64,000 bases of DNA from CAWCHZ01 sp963795555 (GCA_963795555.1 CAWCHZ010000002.1:1860001-1924000), one strand, 5' to 3'; shown: positions 24,085 through 32,997, counted from the first letter of the stretch. Translations and numbers: made by a program. Notes: generated by a model from the letters alone, not told the origin.

Positions 24085-24963
24085 ATGCCGACGCTCGCGC
24101 CACCCTCGCGTCCGCCCTCCGAGCCACCGCCGGGCGCCCCCGAGCACGCCAATGACGAGCAGCTGCCGCGCTGGGCTCCGTGGACGGCGCCGCTGGCGCT
24201 GCTGTCGGGCTTCGTCATCGCGCTCTTCGGCGCGCTCGTGATCGAGGTCGCCGCCGCCGTCGGTGGCGGCACGAACCTGTCCCAGCACCAGCCGGCCGGC
24301 GTGTTGATCGGCGCGACCTACGTGCAGGACGTGGCGCTCGTCGGCAGCGCGGTGTTGTTCGCGAGCATGGCGGGCCGGCCGCGGCCGTGGCAGTTCGGGC
24401 TGCGACCCACTCGCCTGTGGCCCGCGGCTGGCTGGACGCTGCTCGCCGGCATGGTGTTCCTGCTCGTCAACCTCGTCTGGTCGGTCGCGCTGCAGCCGCG
24501 CCAGAAGGACGACCTGCTCGGGCAGCTGCATGCGCGCAGCAGCACGGCAGCATTGGTGGCAACCGCGATCCTCGTCAGCGTGCTGGCACCAATCGCCGAG
24601 GAGCTGTTCTTCCGTGGCTACTTCTTCACCGCGCTGCGGCGCTGGAAGGGCACGGCGCTCGCCGTCCTGCTGACCGGCCTGGTCTTCGGCGCGATCCATC
24701 TGGGTTCGGCACCGGCCGTCTTCGTGCCGCCGCTGATGTTCTTCGGCGCGCTGCTGTGCGTCGTCTATGTGCGCACCGGATCGCTGTATCCCTGCATCGC
24801 CCTGCATTCGCTCAACAACGCGCTTGCCTTCGGTGTGATGGAGCATTGGAGCTGGCAGGTGCCGGCGCTGATGGCCGGCGCGCTGGCCTGCATCGCGGCG
24901 ATCGTCGGACCGGTGGGCGCGCGCGGGCGCCCGGCGGTGCCGGTGGCGCGTGGGCGCCCGTGA
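24085..24963 (+). CDS. CPBP-family intramembrane glutamic protease
   Basis: A 292-residue multi-pass membrane protein of the CAAX protease/bacteriocin-processing (Abi) family. Catalytic motifs are 'APIAEELFFRGYFFTAL' (EExxxR), 'FGAIHLGSA' (FxxxH) and 'HSLNNALAFG' (HxxxN/B). About seven hydrophobic helices follow a Pro-rich cytoplasmic start. Substrates of bacterial members are mostly unknown. ATG 24085 is preferred over TTG 24079. The C-terminus ends in a duplicated 'ARGRP' element close to the stop. Confidence 0.9.
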   Translation: MPTLAPPSRPPSEPPPGAPEHANDEQLPRWAPWTAPLALLSGFVIALFGALVIEVAAAVGGGTNLSQHQPAGVLIGATYVQDVALVGSAVLFASMAGRPRPWQFGLRPTRLWPAAGWTLLAGMVFLLVNLVWSVALQPRQKDDLLGQLHARSSTAALVATAILVSVLAPIAEELFFRGYFFTALRRWKGTALAVLLTGLVFGAIHLGSAPAVFVPPLMFFGALLCVVYVRTGSLYPCIALHSLNNALAFGVMEHWSWQVPALMAGALACIAAIVGPVGARGRPAVPVARGRP

Positions 24964-24981
24964 GCGGTCTGCTCCCTTCTC

Positions 24982-24987
24982 TACACT
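24982..24987 (+). promoter_or_regulatory. Putative -10 element (TACACT) of the L,D-transpeptidase gene
   Basis: TACACT lies 9 bases before ATG 24997 with no ribosome-binding site in between, again consistent with a leaderless mRNA. Confidence 0.4.
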
Positions 24988-24996
24988 GCAATCCCT

Positions 24997-26004
24997 ATGC
25001 GTGCCCGCTGCCTGCTGCTCGCCTGCGCGGCAGCGCTTGCCCTGCCGGCCGCAGCAGCCGCGGCGACGGGGAGCGCGCCGCCGGGCTCCACCCCGCCCGC
25101 CCCGGGCGCGCCGCCGCTCACGCTGCGGCTCGTCGGCGCGCAGTCGCTCTCGGGCCGCTGGCTCGTCCTGACCGGCGCCCGCTTCAGCGTCCGCGGCACG
25201 GTCGCCCCCTTCGCGGCCGGTGAGTCGGTCACGATTGCCGTCTACCAGCACGGCCGTGAGGTGCGCCAGGCGACCCCCCCGATCATGGCCGCGGTTGGGA
25301 TGCCGGGCGATTCGACGCCGACGGGCCAGTTCGCCGCGACCTTCAGCCTCGCACGACCCGGGGCGGTGCTGGTTCAGGCCCAGCTGAGCCCGGCGCCCGG
25401 GCAGCCCGCGACGGCGACGGCCAACCTCAAGCTCGAGGCACTGACGCCCCAGCTGTCACCCGGCGCGCGCGGCACGCTGGTCGCCTTGCTGCAGCAGCGG
25501 CTCGCCCGCCTGCACTACGAGGTCCCGCGGTCCGGGGTCTTCGACCAGGGCACCGCCGATGCCGTCATGGCCTACCGCAAGGTCAGCCGCCTTCCGCGCA
25601 ACACGACCGTCGACCGCGGGCTGCTGACGCGACTGCTCGCGGGGCGTGGGGCGTTCCCGGTGCGCTATCGCGGTCAGGGCCGCCACGTCGAGGCGAACCT
25701 CTCGCTGCAGGTTCTGGCGCTGATCGACCCGGGCGGTCGCGTCCATCGGATCTACATGCTCAGCTCGGGCAAGCCGTCGACGCCCAGCGTTCTGGGGACA
25801 TTCCAGTTCTACTCCAAGACAGCCGGCGTCAACGCCAAGGGGATGGTCGACTCCAACTACTTCTACCGCGGCTACGCCGTGCACGGCTATCCCGACGTGC
25901 CCGACTACCCCGCCAGCCATGGCTGCCTGCGCGTCCCGATACCGGACGCCGCGGGGATCTTCGGCTGGATCCGGCTGGGCGAGACGATCGACGTCTACTA
26001 CTAG
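24997..26004 (+). CDS. Secreted L,D-transpeptidase (YkuD) with peptidoglycan-binding domain
   Basis: A 335-residue exported protein. It has a signal peptide (about 1-22, 'LLLACAAALALPAAAAAATG'), a beta-rich Ig-like region (about 35-150), a peptidoglycan-binding-like domain ('LVALLQQRLARLHYEV', 'VFDQGTADAVMAYRKV') and the C-terminal YkuD domain with 'YAVHGYPDVPDYPASHGCLRVPIPDA' containing the catalytic His and SHGCxR Cys. It forms 3-3 crosslinks in peptidoglycan or attaches proteins. The stop TAG is directly followed by the pyrE ATG. Confidence 0.93.
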   Translation: MRARCLLLACAAALALPAAAAAATGSAPPGSTPPAPGAPPLTLRLVGAQSLSGRWLVLTGARFSVRGTVAPFAAGESVTIAVYQHGREVRQATPPIMAAVGMPGDSTPTGQFAATFSLARPGAVLVQAQLSPAPGQPATATANLKLEALTPQLSPGARGTLVALLQQRLARLHYEVPRSGVFDQGTADAVMAYRKVSRLPRNTTVDRGLLTRLLAGRGAFPVRYRGQGRHVEANLSLQVLALIDPGGRVHRIYMLSSGKPSTPSVLGTFQFYSKTAGVNAKGMVDSNYFYRGYAVHGYPDVPDYPASHGCLRVPIPDAAGIFGWIRLGETIDVYY

Positions 26005-26553
26005 ATGGGCGCGCACGAGCGGCTGCTGGCCGATCTGCGCGCGCACGCGCTGGTGATGGGGCCCGTGGTGCTGACGAGCGGCGCGCGGGCCGAGTACTAC
26101 GTCGATGTCAAGCGGGCGATCCTGCGTCCCGCCGGCTTCCAGGCGCTGGCCGAGCTGCTCGCCCCCCGGGTCGCCGCGCTCGGCGCCACGGCCGTCGGCG
26201 GCCTGACGATGGGCGCCGACGCGCCGGTCTGTGCCGCGCTCTGCGGGGGCGCCGAGGCGATCGGCTTCTTCGTGCGCAAGGAGACCAAGGCACACGGCTT
26301 GCAGCGGCGCATCGAGGGGCCGCCGCTGCGGGCGGATGCGCGCTGCCTGATCGTCGAGGACGTAGTCACCAGCGGCGGCTCCACGATCGCGGCGATCGAG
26401 GCGGTGCGCGCCGCTGGGCACGCGATCTGCGGCGTGGTCGCGGTCGTCGATCGTCTCGCGGGCGGTGCGGCGGCGATCGCGGCCGCCGGCGGCGAGCCCT
26501 ACGAGGCGCTCGTGACGATCGACGAGCTCTATCCCGAGCGGCCGGACCGCTGA
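26005..26553 (+). CDS. pyrE: Orotate phosphoribosyltransferase
   Basis: A 182-residue type I PRTase that makes OMP from orotate and PRPP. Motifs are 'GPVVLTSGARAEYYVDVKRAIL' (family: SGxxSxxYxDxK), 'VGGLTMGADAPV', 'FFVRKETKAHGLQRRIEG' (the lysine-rich catalytic loop) and the PRPP loop 'CLIVEDVVTSGGSTIAAI'. The start abuts the previous stop, so translation is probably coupled to the transpeptidase, an unrelated function. Confidence 0.96.
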   Translation: MGAHERLLADLRAHALVMGPVVLTSGARAEYYVDVKRAILRPAGFQALAELLAPRVAALGATAVGGLTMGADAPVCAALCGGAEAIGFFVRKETKAHGLQRRIEGPPLRADARCLIVEDVVTSGGSTIAAIEAVRAAGHAICGVVAVVDRLAGGAAAIAAAGGEPYEALVTIDELYPERPDR

Positions 26554-26572
26554 GGTCTACTCTCTAGCCGCT

Positions 26573-26644
26573 GCCCCCGTAGCTCAGTGGATAGAGCGCC
26601 CGCCTCCTAAGCGGGGTGCGCAGGTTCGACTCCTGCCGGGGGCG
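26573..26644 (+). tRNA. tRNA-Arg (anticodon CCT)
   Basis: Acceptor GCCCCCG/CGGGGGC with discriminator G, D-arm GCTC/GAGC, anticodon stem CCCGC/GCGGG around loop CTCCTAA (anticodon CCT) and T-arm GCAGG-TTCGACT-CCTGC. No encoded CCA. The frame-restored end of the ABC ATPase gene runs antisense into this tRNA, with its stop at the anticodon loop. Confidence 0.97.
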
Positions 26645-27769
26645 TGGCGTTGTCGCCCGGCGTCGCGTGCTCGGCGTCCCGCATCGCCGGCGCCGCGAAC
26701 GGCAGCGCCAGCGCCGCCTCCTCGCGCGTGAGCGGGAAGTGGCAGGCGGCGAGCGTCGCGTGACCCTTGGCCTCCAGCGGCGGCTCGCGCTCGGCGCAGA
26801 CCAGCTGGGCCTTCGGGCAGCGGGTGTGGAAGCGGCATGCGCTCGGCGGATTGGCGGGGCTCGGCACATCGCCGGAGAGCAGCTCGCGCTCGCGCCGTCC
26901 CCCCCGGGATCGACCACGGGCACGGCGGAGAGCAGCGCGCCGGTGTAGGGATGGCGTGGGAACTCGTAGAGCGCGTCGCTGGGAGCCAGCTCGGCGAGCT
27001 TGCCGAGGTACATCACCGCGACGCGATCGCACATGTGGCGCACGACCGAGAGATCGTGGGCGATGAAGATCAGCGTCAGACCGAGCTCGCGCTGGAGCCG
27101 GCGCAGCAGGTTGAGCACCTGCGCCTGGATCGAGACGTCGAGGGCTGAGACGGGCTCGTCGGCCACCAGCAGCTTGGGCTCGAGCGCGATCGCTCGGGCC
27201 ACGCCGATGCGCTGGCGCTGGCCGCCGGAGAACTGGTGAGGGAAGCGGTTGTAGTGCTCGGGGTTGAGCCCGACGGTGTCCATCAGCTCCTGCACTCGCC
27301 GCCGCCGCGCTCCCTCGCCCTTGAGCAGCCCGTGGATCGCAAACGGCTCCGCGATGATCGATCCGACCGTCTTGCGCGGGTTCAGCGACGAATAGGGATC
27401 CTGGAAGATCATCTGGACCTCGCGCCGCAGCGCCTTGAGCTCGCCGCCGCGGACGCGCGTGATGTCGCGCCCGTCGAAGCGGATCGTTCCCGCGGTCGCG
27501 TCCAGCAGCCGCACGATCAGCCGCGCGGTCGTGCTCTTGCCACAGCCCGTTTCGCCGACGATCCCCAGCGTCTCGCCGCGTGCGACGTCGAAGGAGACGC
27601 CATCGACGGCCTTCACCGCGCCGATCTGGCGTTGCAGGAGGACGCCGCTGGTGATCGGGAAGTGCTTGACGAGATCGCGCACCTCGACGAGCGGCTCGCG
27701 ATCGGCGGTGCCGCCATCCGCACGTCGGTCGCCGCGGACGTCGTGACCCGTGCGCGGATCGCCGCTCAT
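26607..27769 (-). CDS. Oligopeptide/dipeptide ABC transporter ATPase (OppF/DppF type), frameshifted near the 3' end
   Basis: An ABC ATPase with Walker A 'GETGCGKSTTAR', Q-loop 'QMIFQDPYSSLNPR', signature 'FSGGQRQRIGVARAIA', Walker B 'LLVADEPVSALD' and 'IFIAHDLSVVRHMCD'. After 'SAVPVVDPGG' the frame is lost at a run of seven C (26899-26905). With six, it continues into the expected oligopeptide C-terminal motif 'GDVPSPANPPSACRFHTRCP' and stops at 26607. Unshifted, the frame runs through the tRNA to 26564, producing a well-known spurious antisense-tRNA peptide. The cause may be a homopolymer sequencing error, a fresh mutation or slippage. It overlaps the OppD gene by 4 bases (ATGA). Confidence 0.87.
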
Positions 27770-28884
27770 GTCGTCACCGTCGCGTCGGTCGCCGGCGCCG
27801 TGGACTCGAGCCCCGCCAGCTCACGCGCCTCCCGGGGGTCTGCTCCACTGCGCAGCGTCTGCCAGATCCGCGCGCGCTGCTCGTGGCGCAGCAGACAGGC
27901 CACCTGGTGGTCGGGAGTGTCCGGCAGCGGCTCGAGCGTCGGGTCGATGCGCCGATGGTCGGGCAGCGCAAACGCACAACGCGGGTGGAAGTGACAGCCG
28001 GACGGCCGGTTGATCAGGCTCGGGGGGCGCCCGGGGATCGGCACCAGCTCCAGGTCGCGCGGCGTGTCGAGGCGTGGGATCGACTTCAAGAGGCCCCATG
28101 TGTATGGGTGCTCCGGCGCCGCGAACAACCGCGTGGTGGCGGCGTGCTCGACGATCCGCCCGGCGTACATCACAGCGATCTCGTCGGCGATCTCGGCGAC
28201 CACGCCGAGATCGTGGGTGATGATGATCACCGCCATCCCCAGCCGCTGTTGGAGGTCGTCGATCAGCGCCAGGATCTGCGCCTGCACGGTGACATCCAGC
28301 GCCGTCGTCGGCTCGTCGGCGATCAGCAGCTTGGGCTCGTTCGCGAGCGCCATCGCGATCATCGCGCGCTGGCGCATGCCGCCGGAGAACTCGTGTGGGT
28401 ACTGGTCGACGCGGCGACCTGGGTCGGGGATTCCAACCAGCTCGAGCAGATCGATCGCCCGTGAGCGGGCCGCCACGCGAGTGACGTCGCGGTGAGCGCG
28501 GATCGCCTCGATCAGCTGGGCGCCGACCTTGAAGAACGGATGCAGCGAGGAGAGCGGGTCCTGGAAGATCATCGCGATGTCGTCCCCGCGGATGTGACGC
28601 ATCTCCTCGGACGGCAGCGTCAGCAGGTCACGCCCCTCGAACAGGATCCGGCCGCTGACGCGCGTGTTGCTTCCGCGCGTCAGGCCCATCGTGGTCAGCG
28701 AGGCCACCGTCTTGCCCGAGCCCGATTCGCCCACGATGCCCAGCGTTCCGCCGGCGGGAACGGTGAAGGAGATCCCGTCGACGGCGTGGACGATGCCATC
28801 CTCGGTGACGAACTGCACGCGCAGGTCCTCGACCGCGAGCACCGGCACGGACGCCGTGTGACGATGCGCAGCCGCTGCGCTCAC
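27766..28884 (-). CDS. Oligopeptide/dipeptide ABC transporter ATPase (OppD/DppD type)
   Basis: 372 residues. Walker A 'GESGSGKTVASL', Q-loop 'AMIFQDPLSSLHPF', signature 'FSGGMRQRAMIAMALA', Walker B 'LLIADEPTTALDVT', H-loop 'IITHDLGVVAEI'. The C-terminal oligopeptide motif 'PPSLINRPSGCHFHPRCA' is intact. The GTG start overlaps the permease stop (GTGA). It energises import together with the OppF-type partner. Confidence 0.94.
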   Translation of the reverse strand: MSAAAAHRHTASVPVLAVEDLRVQFVTEDGIVHAVDGISFTVPAGGTLGIVGESGSGKTVASLTTMGLTRGSNTRVSGRILFEGRDLLTLPSEEMRHIRGDDIAMIFQDPLSSLHPFFKVGAQLIEAIRAHRDVTRVAARSRAIDLLELVGIPDPGRRVDQYPHEFSGGMRQRAMIAMALANEPKLLIADEPTTALDVTVQAQILALIDDLQQRLGMAVIIITHDLGVVAEIADEIAVMYAGRIVEHAATTRLFAAPEHPYTWGLLKSIPRLDTPRDLELVPIPGRPPSLINRPSGCHFHPRCAFALPDHRRIDPTLEPLPDTPDHQVACLLRHEQRARIWQTLRSGADPREARELAGLESTAPATDATVTT

Positions 28885-29843
28885 GAGTAGCGCACCCGCG
28901 GGTCGATGAAGGCATAGGCGACGTCGACGATCAGGTTCGCGACCACAATGAAGAACGCGCCGACGAGGACCGTGCCCTGGATCACCGGCAGGTCGCTGTT
29001 CTGGATCGCCTCGAACGCGAGCCGCCCGATGCCGGGGATGTTGAAGACGGTCTCGGTCAGGATCACGCCACCGAGCAGCACGCCGATGTCCAGGCCGGCC
29101 GCCGTCACCACCGGGGTGATCGCGGCGCGCACGCCGTGGCGCAGGATCACGCGTCGCTCGGTCAGGCCCTTGGCGCGCGCGGTGCGGATGTAGTCCTCAC
29201 CCATCACGTCGATCAGGTTCGCCCGCAGCAGGCGGGCGTAGAGCGCGGCAAACGACGCCGCCAGCACGAACCATGGCAGGATCAGCGAGGTGAACCACTT
29301 CGCCGGATCCTGCGTGAGCGGCACATAGCTGCCGGCGCCGGGGAAGATCTTGACCTTGCCGATGTCGCTGGCGAACAGGAACAGGCTCAACAGCCCCAGC
29401 CAGTAGACCGGCGCCGAGATCGCCACCAGCGCGCCACCCATCGCCGCGCGGTCGAACGCCGATCGACGCCGCACCGCGGAGATCGTGCCGACGGCGATCC
29501 CGATCACCAGCCAGACGACCGCCGCACCCAGCGCGAGCGACACGGTCGCGGGCAGGCGCGAGAAGATCTCTGTCCTGACCGGGACGTTGTACTGGTAGCT
29601 GTAGCCGAAGTCGAGGTGCAGCACCAGGCGCCCGACGTAGTGCACGTACTGCTCGTACCACGGCTTGTCGAGGCCGAGCGAATGACGGATCTCGGCGACC
29701 AGCTGCGGCGTCGGCTGGCGTCCGGCGCGCAGCAGCGCCGGGTCGGCCGACGGCAGCAGGTAGAAGATCACGAAGGTGAGCAGGCTGACCAGGAAGAGCA
29801 GCACGATCACCCACAGCAGGCGGCGGATGATGAACTTGGTCAT
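28881..29843 (-). CDS. ABC transporter permease (OppB/DppB type)
   Basis: A 320-residue integral membrane protein that begins 'MTKFIIRRLLWVIVLLFLVSLLTF', typical of the first permease. It has the periplasmic 'LRAGRQPTPQLVAEIRHSLGLD' and the ATPase-coupling EAA loop 'YIRTARAKGLTERRVILRHGVRAAI'. About six helices. It forms the channel with the OppC-type permease encoded upstream of the binding protein. Confidence 0.94.
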   Translation of the reverse strand: MTKFIIRRLLWVIVLLFLVSLLTFVIFYLLPSADPALLRAGRQPTPQLVAEIRHSLGLDKPWYEQYVHYVGRLVLHLDFGYSYQYNVPVRTEIFSRLPATVSLALGAAVVWLVIGIAVGTISAVRRRSAFDRAAMGGALVAISAPVYWLGLLSLFLFASDIGKVKIFPGAGSYVPLTQDPAKWFTSLILPWFVLAASFAALYARLLRANLIDVMGEDYIRTARAKGLTERRVILRHGVRAAITPVVTAAGLDIGVLLGGVILTETVFNIPGIGRLAFEAIQNSDLPVIQGTVLVGAFFIVVANLIVDVAYAFIDPRVRYS

Positions 29844-29862
29844 GGCCGGTCAGCGAGCGCAG

Positions 29863-29895
29863 GGAGGCCCCGCCGATTGGATCGGCGGGGCCTCC
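29863..29895 (-). terminator. Strong hairpin between the binding-protein and permease genes
   Basis: GGAGGCCCCGCCGAT and its exact complement flank a 3-base loop: a perfect 15-bp stem. There is no T-run on either strand. It lies 28 bases downstream of the binding-protein stop and 19 bases before the permease start. It may attenuate or protect the upstream message so that the binding protein is made in excess, as is usual in such operons. Confidence 0.65.
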
Positions 29896-29923
29896 TGCTG
29901 TTGTGGTCAGGCAGCGTGCGCCC

Positions 29924-31717
29924 TCATTTCAGCGAGCTGGCCGTCAGGTCCCAGTCACCGCTGTTGAACAGCCACGGCACGCCCTTGACGTTGGACGACG
30001 TGTACCCGACGTGGTTGTCCCACAGCCACGTGATCACGTACGCCTGGCCGGTGATCTGACGGTCGAGCTTGCCCCACGCGGCGGCTCGCGCTGCCGGGTC
30101 GGTCAGCTGCTCGGCCGCGTCGATCTGGCTGTTGAGCGCCGGATCATTGACCTGAGCCGTGTTGGTGTTGCCCGACGGCACGATGTTCTTGCCGTTGAAC
30201 ACGGGGTCGATCATGCTCTGGGAGTCGAAGAAGTCCTTGCCCCAGCCCAGCGTCGGGCAGATCGCCACGTCCGCCTTGGGCACCAGGCAGAACTTCGAGA
30301 GCAGCGTCGAGTGCGGCACCTCGCGCAGCGTCAGCGTGATGCCGATCTGCGCCAGCTGGGACTGCACCGCCTCGGCCGTGTTCTTCGCCGGCGGGATGTT
30401 GTCGGCGACCGTCAGCAGCGGCGGCCCGGTGTACTTGCCGCTCGGGTAGCCGGCCTTCTTCATGTAGGACTCCGCCAGCGTGAGGTTGCCGTTGGGGTTG
30501 GCGTAGAAGTCATACCCCGGTCCGGCGCTGCCGCCCGCCTGGTCGAAGCCGGGCATCTGCGGCGGGATGAAGTGCGTGGCGATCGTCCCGATGACGGGAC
30601 CGCCGCGCGTCAGCCGCAGGGCGTTGCGGTCGATCACCGCCGCGATCGCGCGACGGAAGTTGACGTTGTCCAGCGGCTTGACCTTGGTGTCGAGCGAGAT
30701 GTAGCGGTTGCCCTGGCTCGACACGATCTGGAACTGGCTGCGCTGCGATGCCAGTCCCTGCCGCAGGATCGCCACCGGCGGGGCCGCCCAGTCGCCGCTC
30801 ATCATGCTGGTGCCGCTGAGGATCTGACGGCTGGCGACCGTGATGTCGTTGCCGCCGCGGAACACGATGCTGTCGAAGTGCGCTGGCCGGATCGGGTCCG
30901 TCGAGCGCTGCCAGCTCGGGTTGCGCACCAGCACCAGCAGCTTGCCCGCCTGATAGCCGGAGCTCGGCACCGTGCCGCTGCCCGCGCCCTGGATCATGTA
31001 CGGGCCGGTGAACAGCAGGTGTTGGCCGTAGGTCGACTGCGAGCCCTGGTCGTACTTCTGCGCGTAGCTCTGGGGGATCGGGACCGTGCAGGGCAGCCCG
31101 AGCGCGTTGGCGTTGGCCAGCACGCCGACCGGCACCTTGGTCTTGATCACCAGCGTCGTTGGGTTGGGGGTCTGGAGGCCGGTGATGTTCGGCAGCTTGG
31201 TCACCGGTGCCGATGGGGCTCCGACGATGTTGCCGTAGTAGACCGCCGCGTAGCCGTTGGCCACCTGGCCCAGGAAGCAGCGCTCCATTGCGTACTTGAT
31301 GTCCGCCGACGTCACGGTCCTGTTCTGCAGCGGGGCGCTGTAGTGAACGCCGCTGCGGATGTGGATCGTCAGCGTCTTGCCGCCGTCGGACACGGCCGGC
31401 ATGCCGGTCGCGAGGTCCGGTATCGGTGAGGTCGCTTGCGCCGACCACCCATAGAGCAGGCGCTCGGTCGTCTGCGCGAGGTCGGTGTAGTCGGTCTGGT
31501 AGTACCAGTAGCCGGGATCGAGGCTGTCGACGCCGCCGGCCGCTTCGAGGACGGTCACCGTGCCGCCGTTGCGCCCGGCGCTGCTCGGGGTGCTGCTGGA
31601 GCTGCTGCTGCTGGAGCCGCCGCAGCCTGCGATCACCGCCGCCGCGATCGCGGCGGCGACGAGCGCCAGCCACCTCCACGGTCTGCCAGCTCGCGAGCAT
31701 TCACTTCTCGGTTGCAT
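29924..31717 (-). CDS. Extracellular solute-binding lipoprotein, family 5 (oligopeptide/dipeptide type)
   Basis: 597 residues. The signal peptide ends in a lipobox 'AVIAGCGGSSSSSSSS', so the protein is a membrane-anchored lipoprotein with a Ser-rich tether. The body has family 5 features: 'GGTVTVLEAAGGVDSLDPGYW', 'AQTTERLLYGW', 'GKTLTIHIRSGVHYS', 'KPLDNVNFRRAIAAVIDR'. ATG 31717 is chosen for its strong ribosome-binding site (AAGGAGGAGG); the frame is open 8 codons further. It delivers peptides or a related ligand to the permease pair. Confidence 0.93.
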   Translation of the reverse strand: MQPRSECSRAGRPWRWLALVAAAIAAAVIAGCGGSSSSSSSSTPSSAGRNGGTVTVLEAAGGVDSLDPGYWYYQTDYTDLAQTTERLLYGWSAQATSPIPDLATGMPAVSDGGKTLTIHIRSGVHYSAPLQNRTVTSADIKYAMERCFLGQVANGYAAVYYGNIVGAPSAPVTKLPNITGLQTPNPTTLVIKTKVPVGVLANANALGLPCTVPIPQSYAQKYDQGSQSTYGQHLLFTGPYMIQGAGSGTVPSSGYQAGKLLVLVRNPSWQRSTDPIRPAHFDSIVFRGGNDITVASRQILSGTSMMSGDWAAPPVAILRQGLASQRSQFQIVSSQGNRYISLDTKVKPLDNVNFRRAIAAVIDRNALRLTRGGPVIGTIATHFIPPQMPGFDQAGGSAGPGYDFYANPNGNLTLAESYMKKAGYPSGKYTGPPLLTVADNIPPAKNTAEAVQSQLAQIGITLTLREVPHSTLLSKFCLVPKADVAICPTLGWGKDFFDSQSMIDPVFNGKNIVPSGNTNTAQVNDPALNSQIDAAEQLTDPAARAAAWGKLDRQITGQAYVITWLWDNHVGYTSSNVKGVPWLFNSGDWDLTASSLK

Positions 31718-31737
31718 GCAACCTCCTCCTTCTATTG

Positions 31738-32736
31738 TCAATTGCTGGCGGCCCTCGGGTGAAGCGCGTCCTGCAGCCCGTCACCGACGAGGTTGAAGGC
31801 GAGCACCGTCAGCAGCAGAGCCGCTCCCGGAAACACCATGTACCACCAGGTGGAGTCGAAGATCGGGGTCGCGTCGGCCAGCATCGAGCCCCAGCTTGCC
31901 TGTGGTGGCTGGACTCCCACGCCAAGGTAGGAGAGGGCCGCCTCGAACAGGACGTTCTGGGGGATTATCAGCGTCGCATAGACGATGATCGGCGCGACCA
32001 GGTTGGGCAGGATCTCGCGGAAGATGATGCGACTGTTCGACGCGCCCAGCGAGCGGGCGGCATCGACGAACTCCTTCTCACGCAACGAGAGCACCTGCCC
32101 CCGCACGATCCGTGCGATGTAGGTCCAGTTGACGAATGTGATGACGAAGATGACGACGACCAGGCCGGGCTTGATCAAGCCGCTAAAGCAGCCATGACCC
32201 AGGGAGCACGCGGCCGCCAGCCCCAGCGCCAGCAGCAGGATCGGGAAGGCGAGCAGCACGTCGATGAAGCGCGCGATCAACGTGTCGACCCAGCCGCGAA
32301 AGAAGCCGGCAACCATCCCCAGCGTCACGCCGATCACCATCGACAGCCCCGTGGCGACGACCGCGACCTCGAGCGAGACGCGCGCGCCGTAGAGCACGCG
32401 CGCGAAGACGTCTCGACCGAGCGGGTCGACGCCGAAGATGTGATGGTGGGCGAAGCTCGGGCCGGTCGGCGTGCCGAAGCGCGGATCGAGCGCGTTGGAG
32501 TTCTGCACGTTGGGTCCCGGGGCGCCAACGAGCTTGATGATCAGCGGCGCCAGGATCGCTGCGAGGATCAACACGACGATGAAGCTGAGTGAGACGAGCG
32601 CGACGCGGTCGTGGCGCAGCCGGCGCCAGAACAGCTCCAGCGGCGAGCGGGCGGCGATCTCGCCGGGCGCAGCCTCGATGCCCGCCTCGGCAGCGGCCTC
32701 CGCGTCGTACAGCAGTTCGGGAGCGCCAACGCTCAT
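31738..32736 (-). CDS. ABC transporter permease (OppC/DppC type)
   Basis: 332 residues. The cytoplasmic start is followed by 'PLELFWRRLRHDRVALVSLSFIVVLILAAI' (first helix) and 'HIFGVDPLGRDVFARVLYGARVSLEVA', the hallmark of OppC permeases. The EAA loop is 'EFVDAARSLGASNSRIIFREILPNL' and the end is 'FNLVGDGLQDALHPR'. It is the first gene of the operon, with the binding protein 20 bases downstream. The order oppC-oppA-oppB-oppD-oppF is unusual; oppA usually comes first. Confidence 0.94.
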   Translation of the reverse strand: MSVGAPELLYDAEAAAEAGIEAAPGEIAARSPLELFWRRLRHDRVALVSLSFIVVLILAAILAPLIIKLVGAPGPNVQNSNALDPRFGTPTGPSFAHHHIFGVDPLGRDVFARVLYGARVSLEVAVVATGLSMVIGVTLGMVAGFFRGWVDTLIARFIDVLLAFPILLLALGLAAACSLGHGCFSGLIKPGLVVVIFVITFVNWTYIARIVRGQVLSLREKEFVDAARSLGASNSRIIFREILPNLVAPIIVYATLIIPQNVLFEAALSYLGVGVQPPQASWGSMLADATPIFDSTWWYMVFPGAALLLTVLAFNLVGDGLQDALHPRAASN

Positions 32737-32997
32737 TGCCTACCAGGGCTTTGCGTCAACTGTGATCCTCCTCCCCTACAGGAGGAGTACCACGTCGGCG
32801 GGGGGCTGTTGCGAAGGATTAAGCGAGTCACAACAAAGCCACGTTGCCAGTCCGAACTTGCCGCCCGAGCACGGCGCGCAGGCGACGCTTGTGCGAATGA
32901 ACACTTGAGGAGGATACGCCTCCGCAAGCCTTGATGTTGCAGTTCTGGACCAGTTATCTAGGACCGACTAGATAATTGGCCAAGCAGGCACGAATTC
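32737..32997. other. 261-base intergenic region upstream of the ABC transporter operon
   Basis: The gap lies between the oppC start and the end of dtd. It holds no convincing gene. Near 32766-32784 there is a CCTCCT/AGGAGG inverted pair. At 32950-32979 there is an AT-rich palindrome (separate entry). Its base composition is lower in GC than its surroundings, as expected of a regulatory region. The promoter of the transporter operon must lie here, but I cannot place it with confidence. Confidence 0.5.
32950..32979. promoter_or_regulatory. AT-rich inverted repeat, putative operator
   Basis: CCAGTTATCTAG and CTAGATAATTGG form a 12-bp inverted repeat (one G-T wobble) around a 6-base centre, GACCGA. 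It is strikingly AT-rich for this genome. It lies 19 bases downstream of the dtd stop and 214 bases upstream of oppC. It could be a dimeric repressor's operator for the transporter or a weak terminator for dtd; it has no T-run. Confidence 0.5.

Noticed and set aside
26564..26800. Unshifted end of the OppF-type gene reading through tRNA-Arg (…LYPLSYGG…)
   Set aside because: This peptide arises from the antisense strand of tRNA genes and is a common artefact. The +1 frame gives the expected oligopeptide C-terminal motif.
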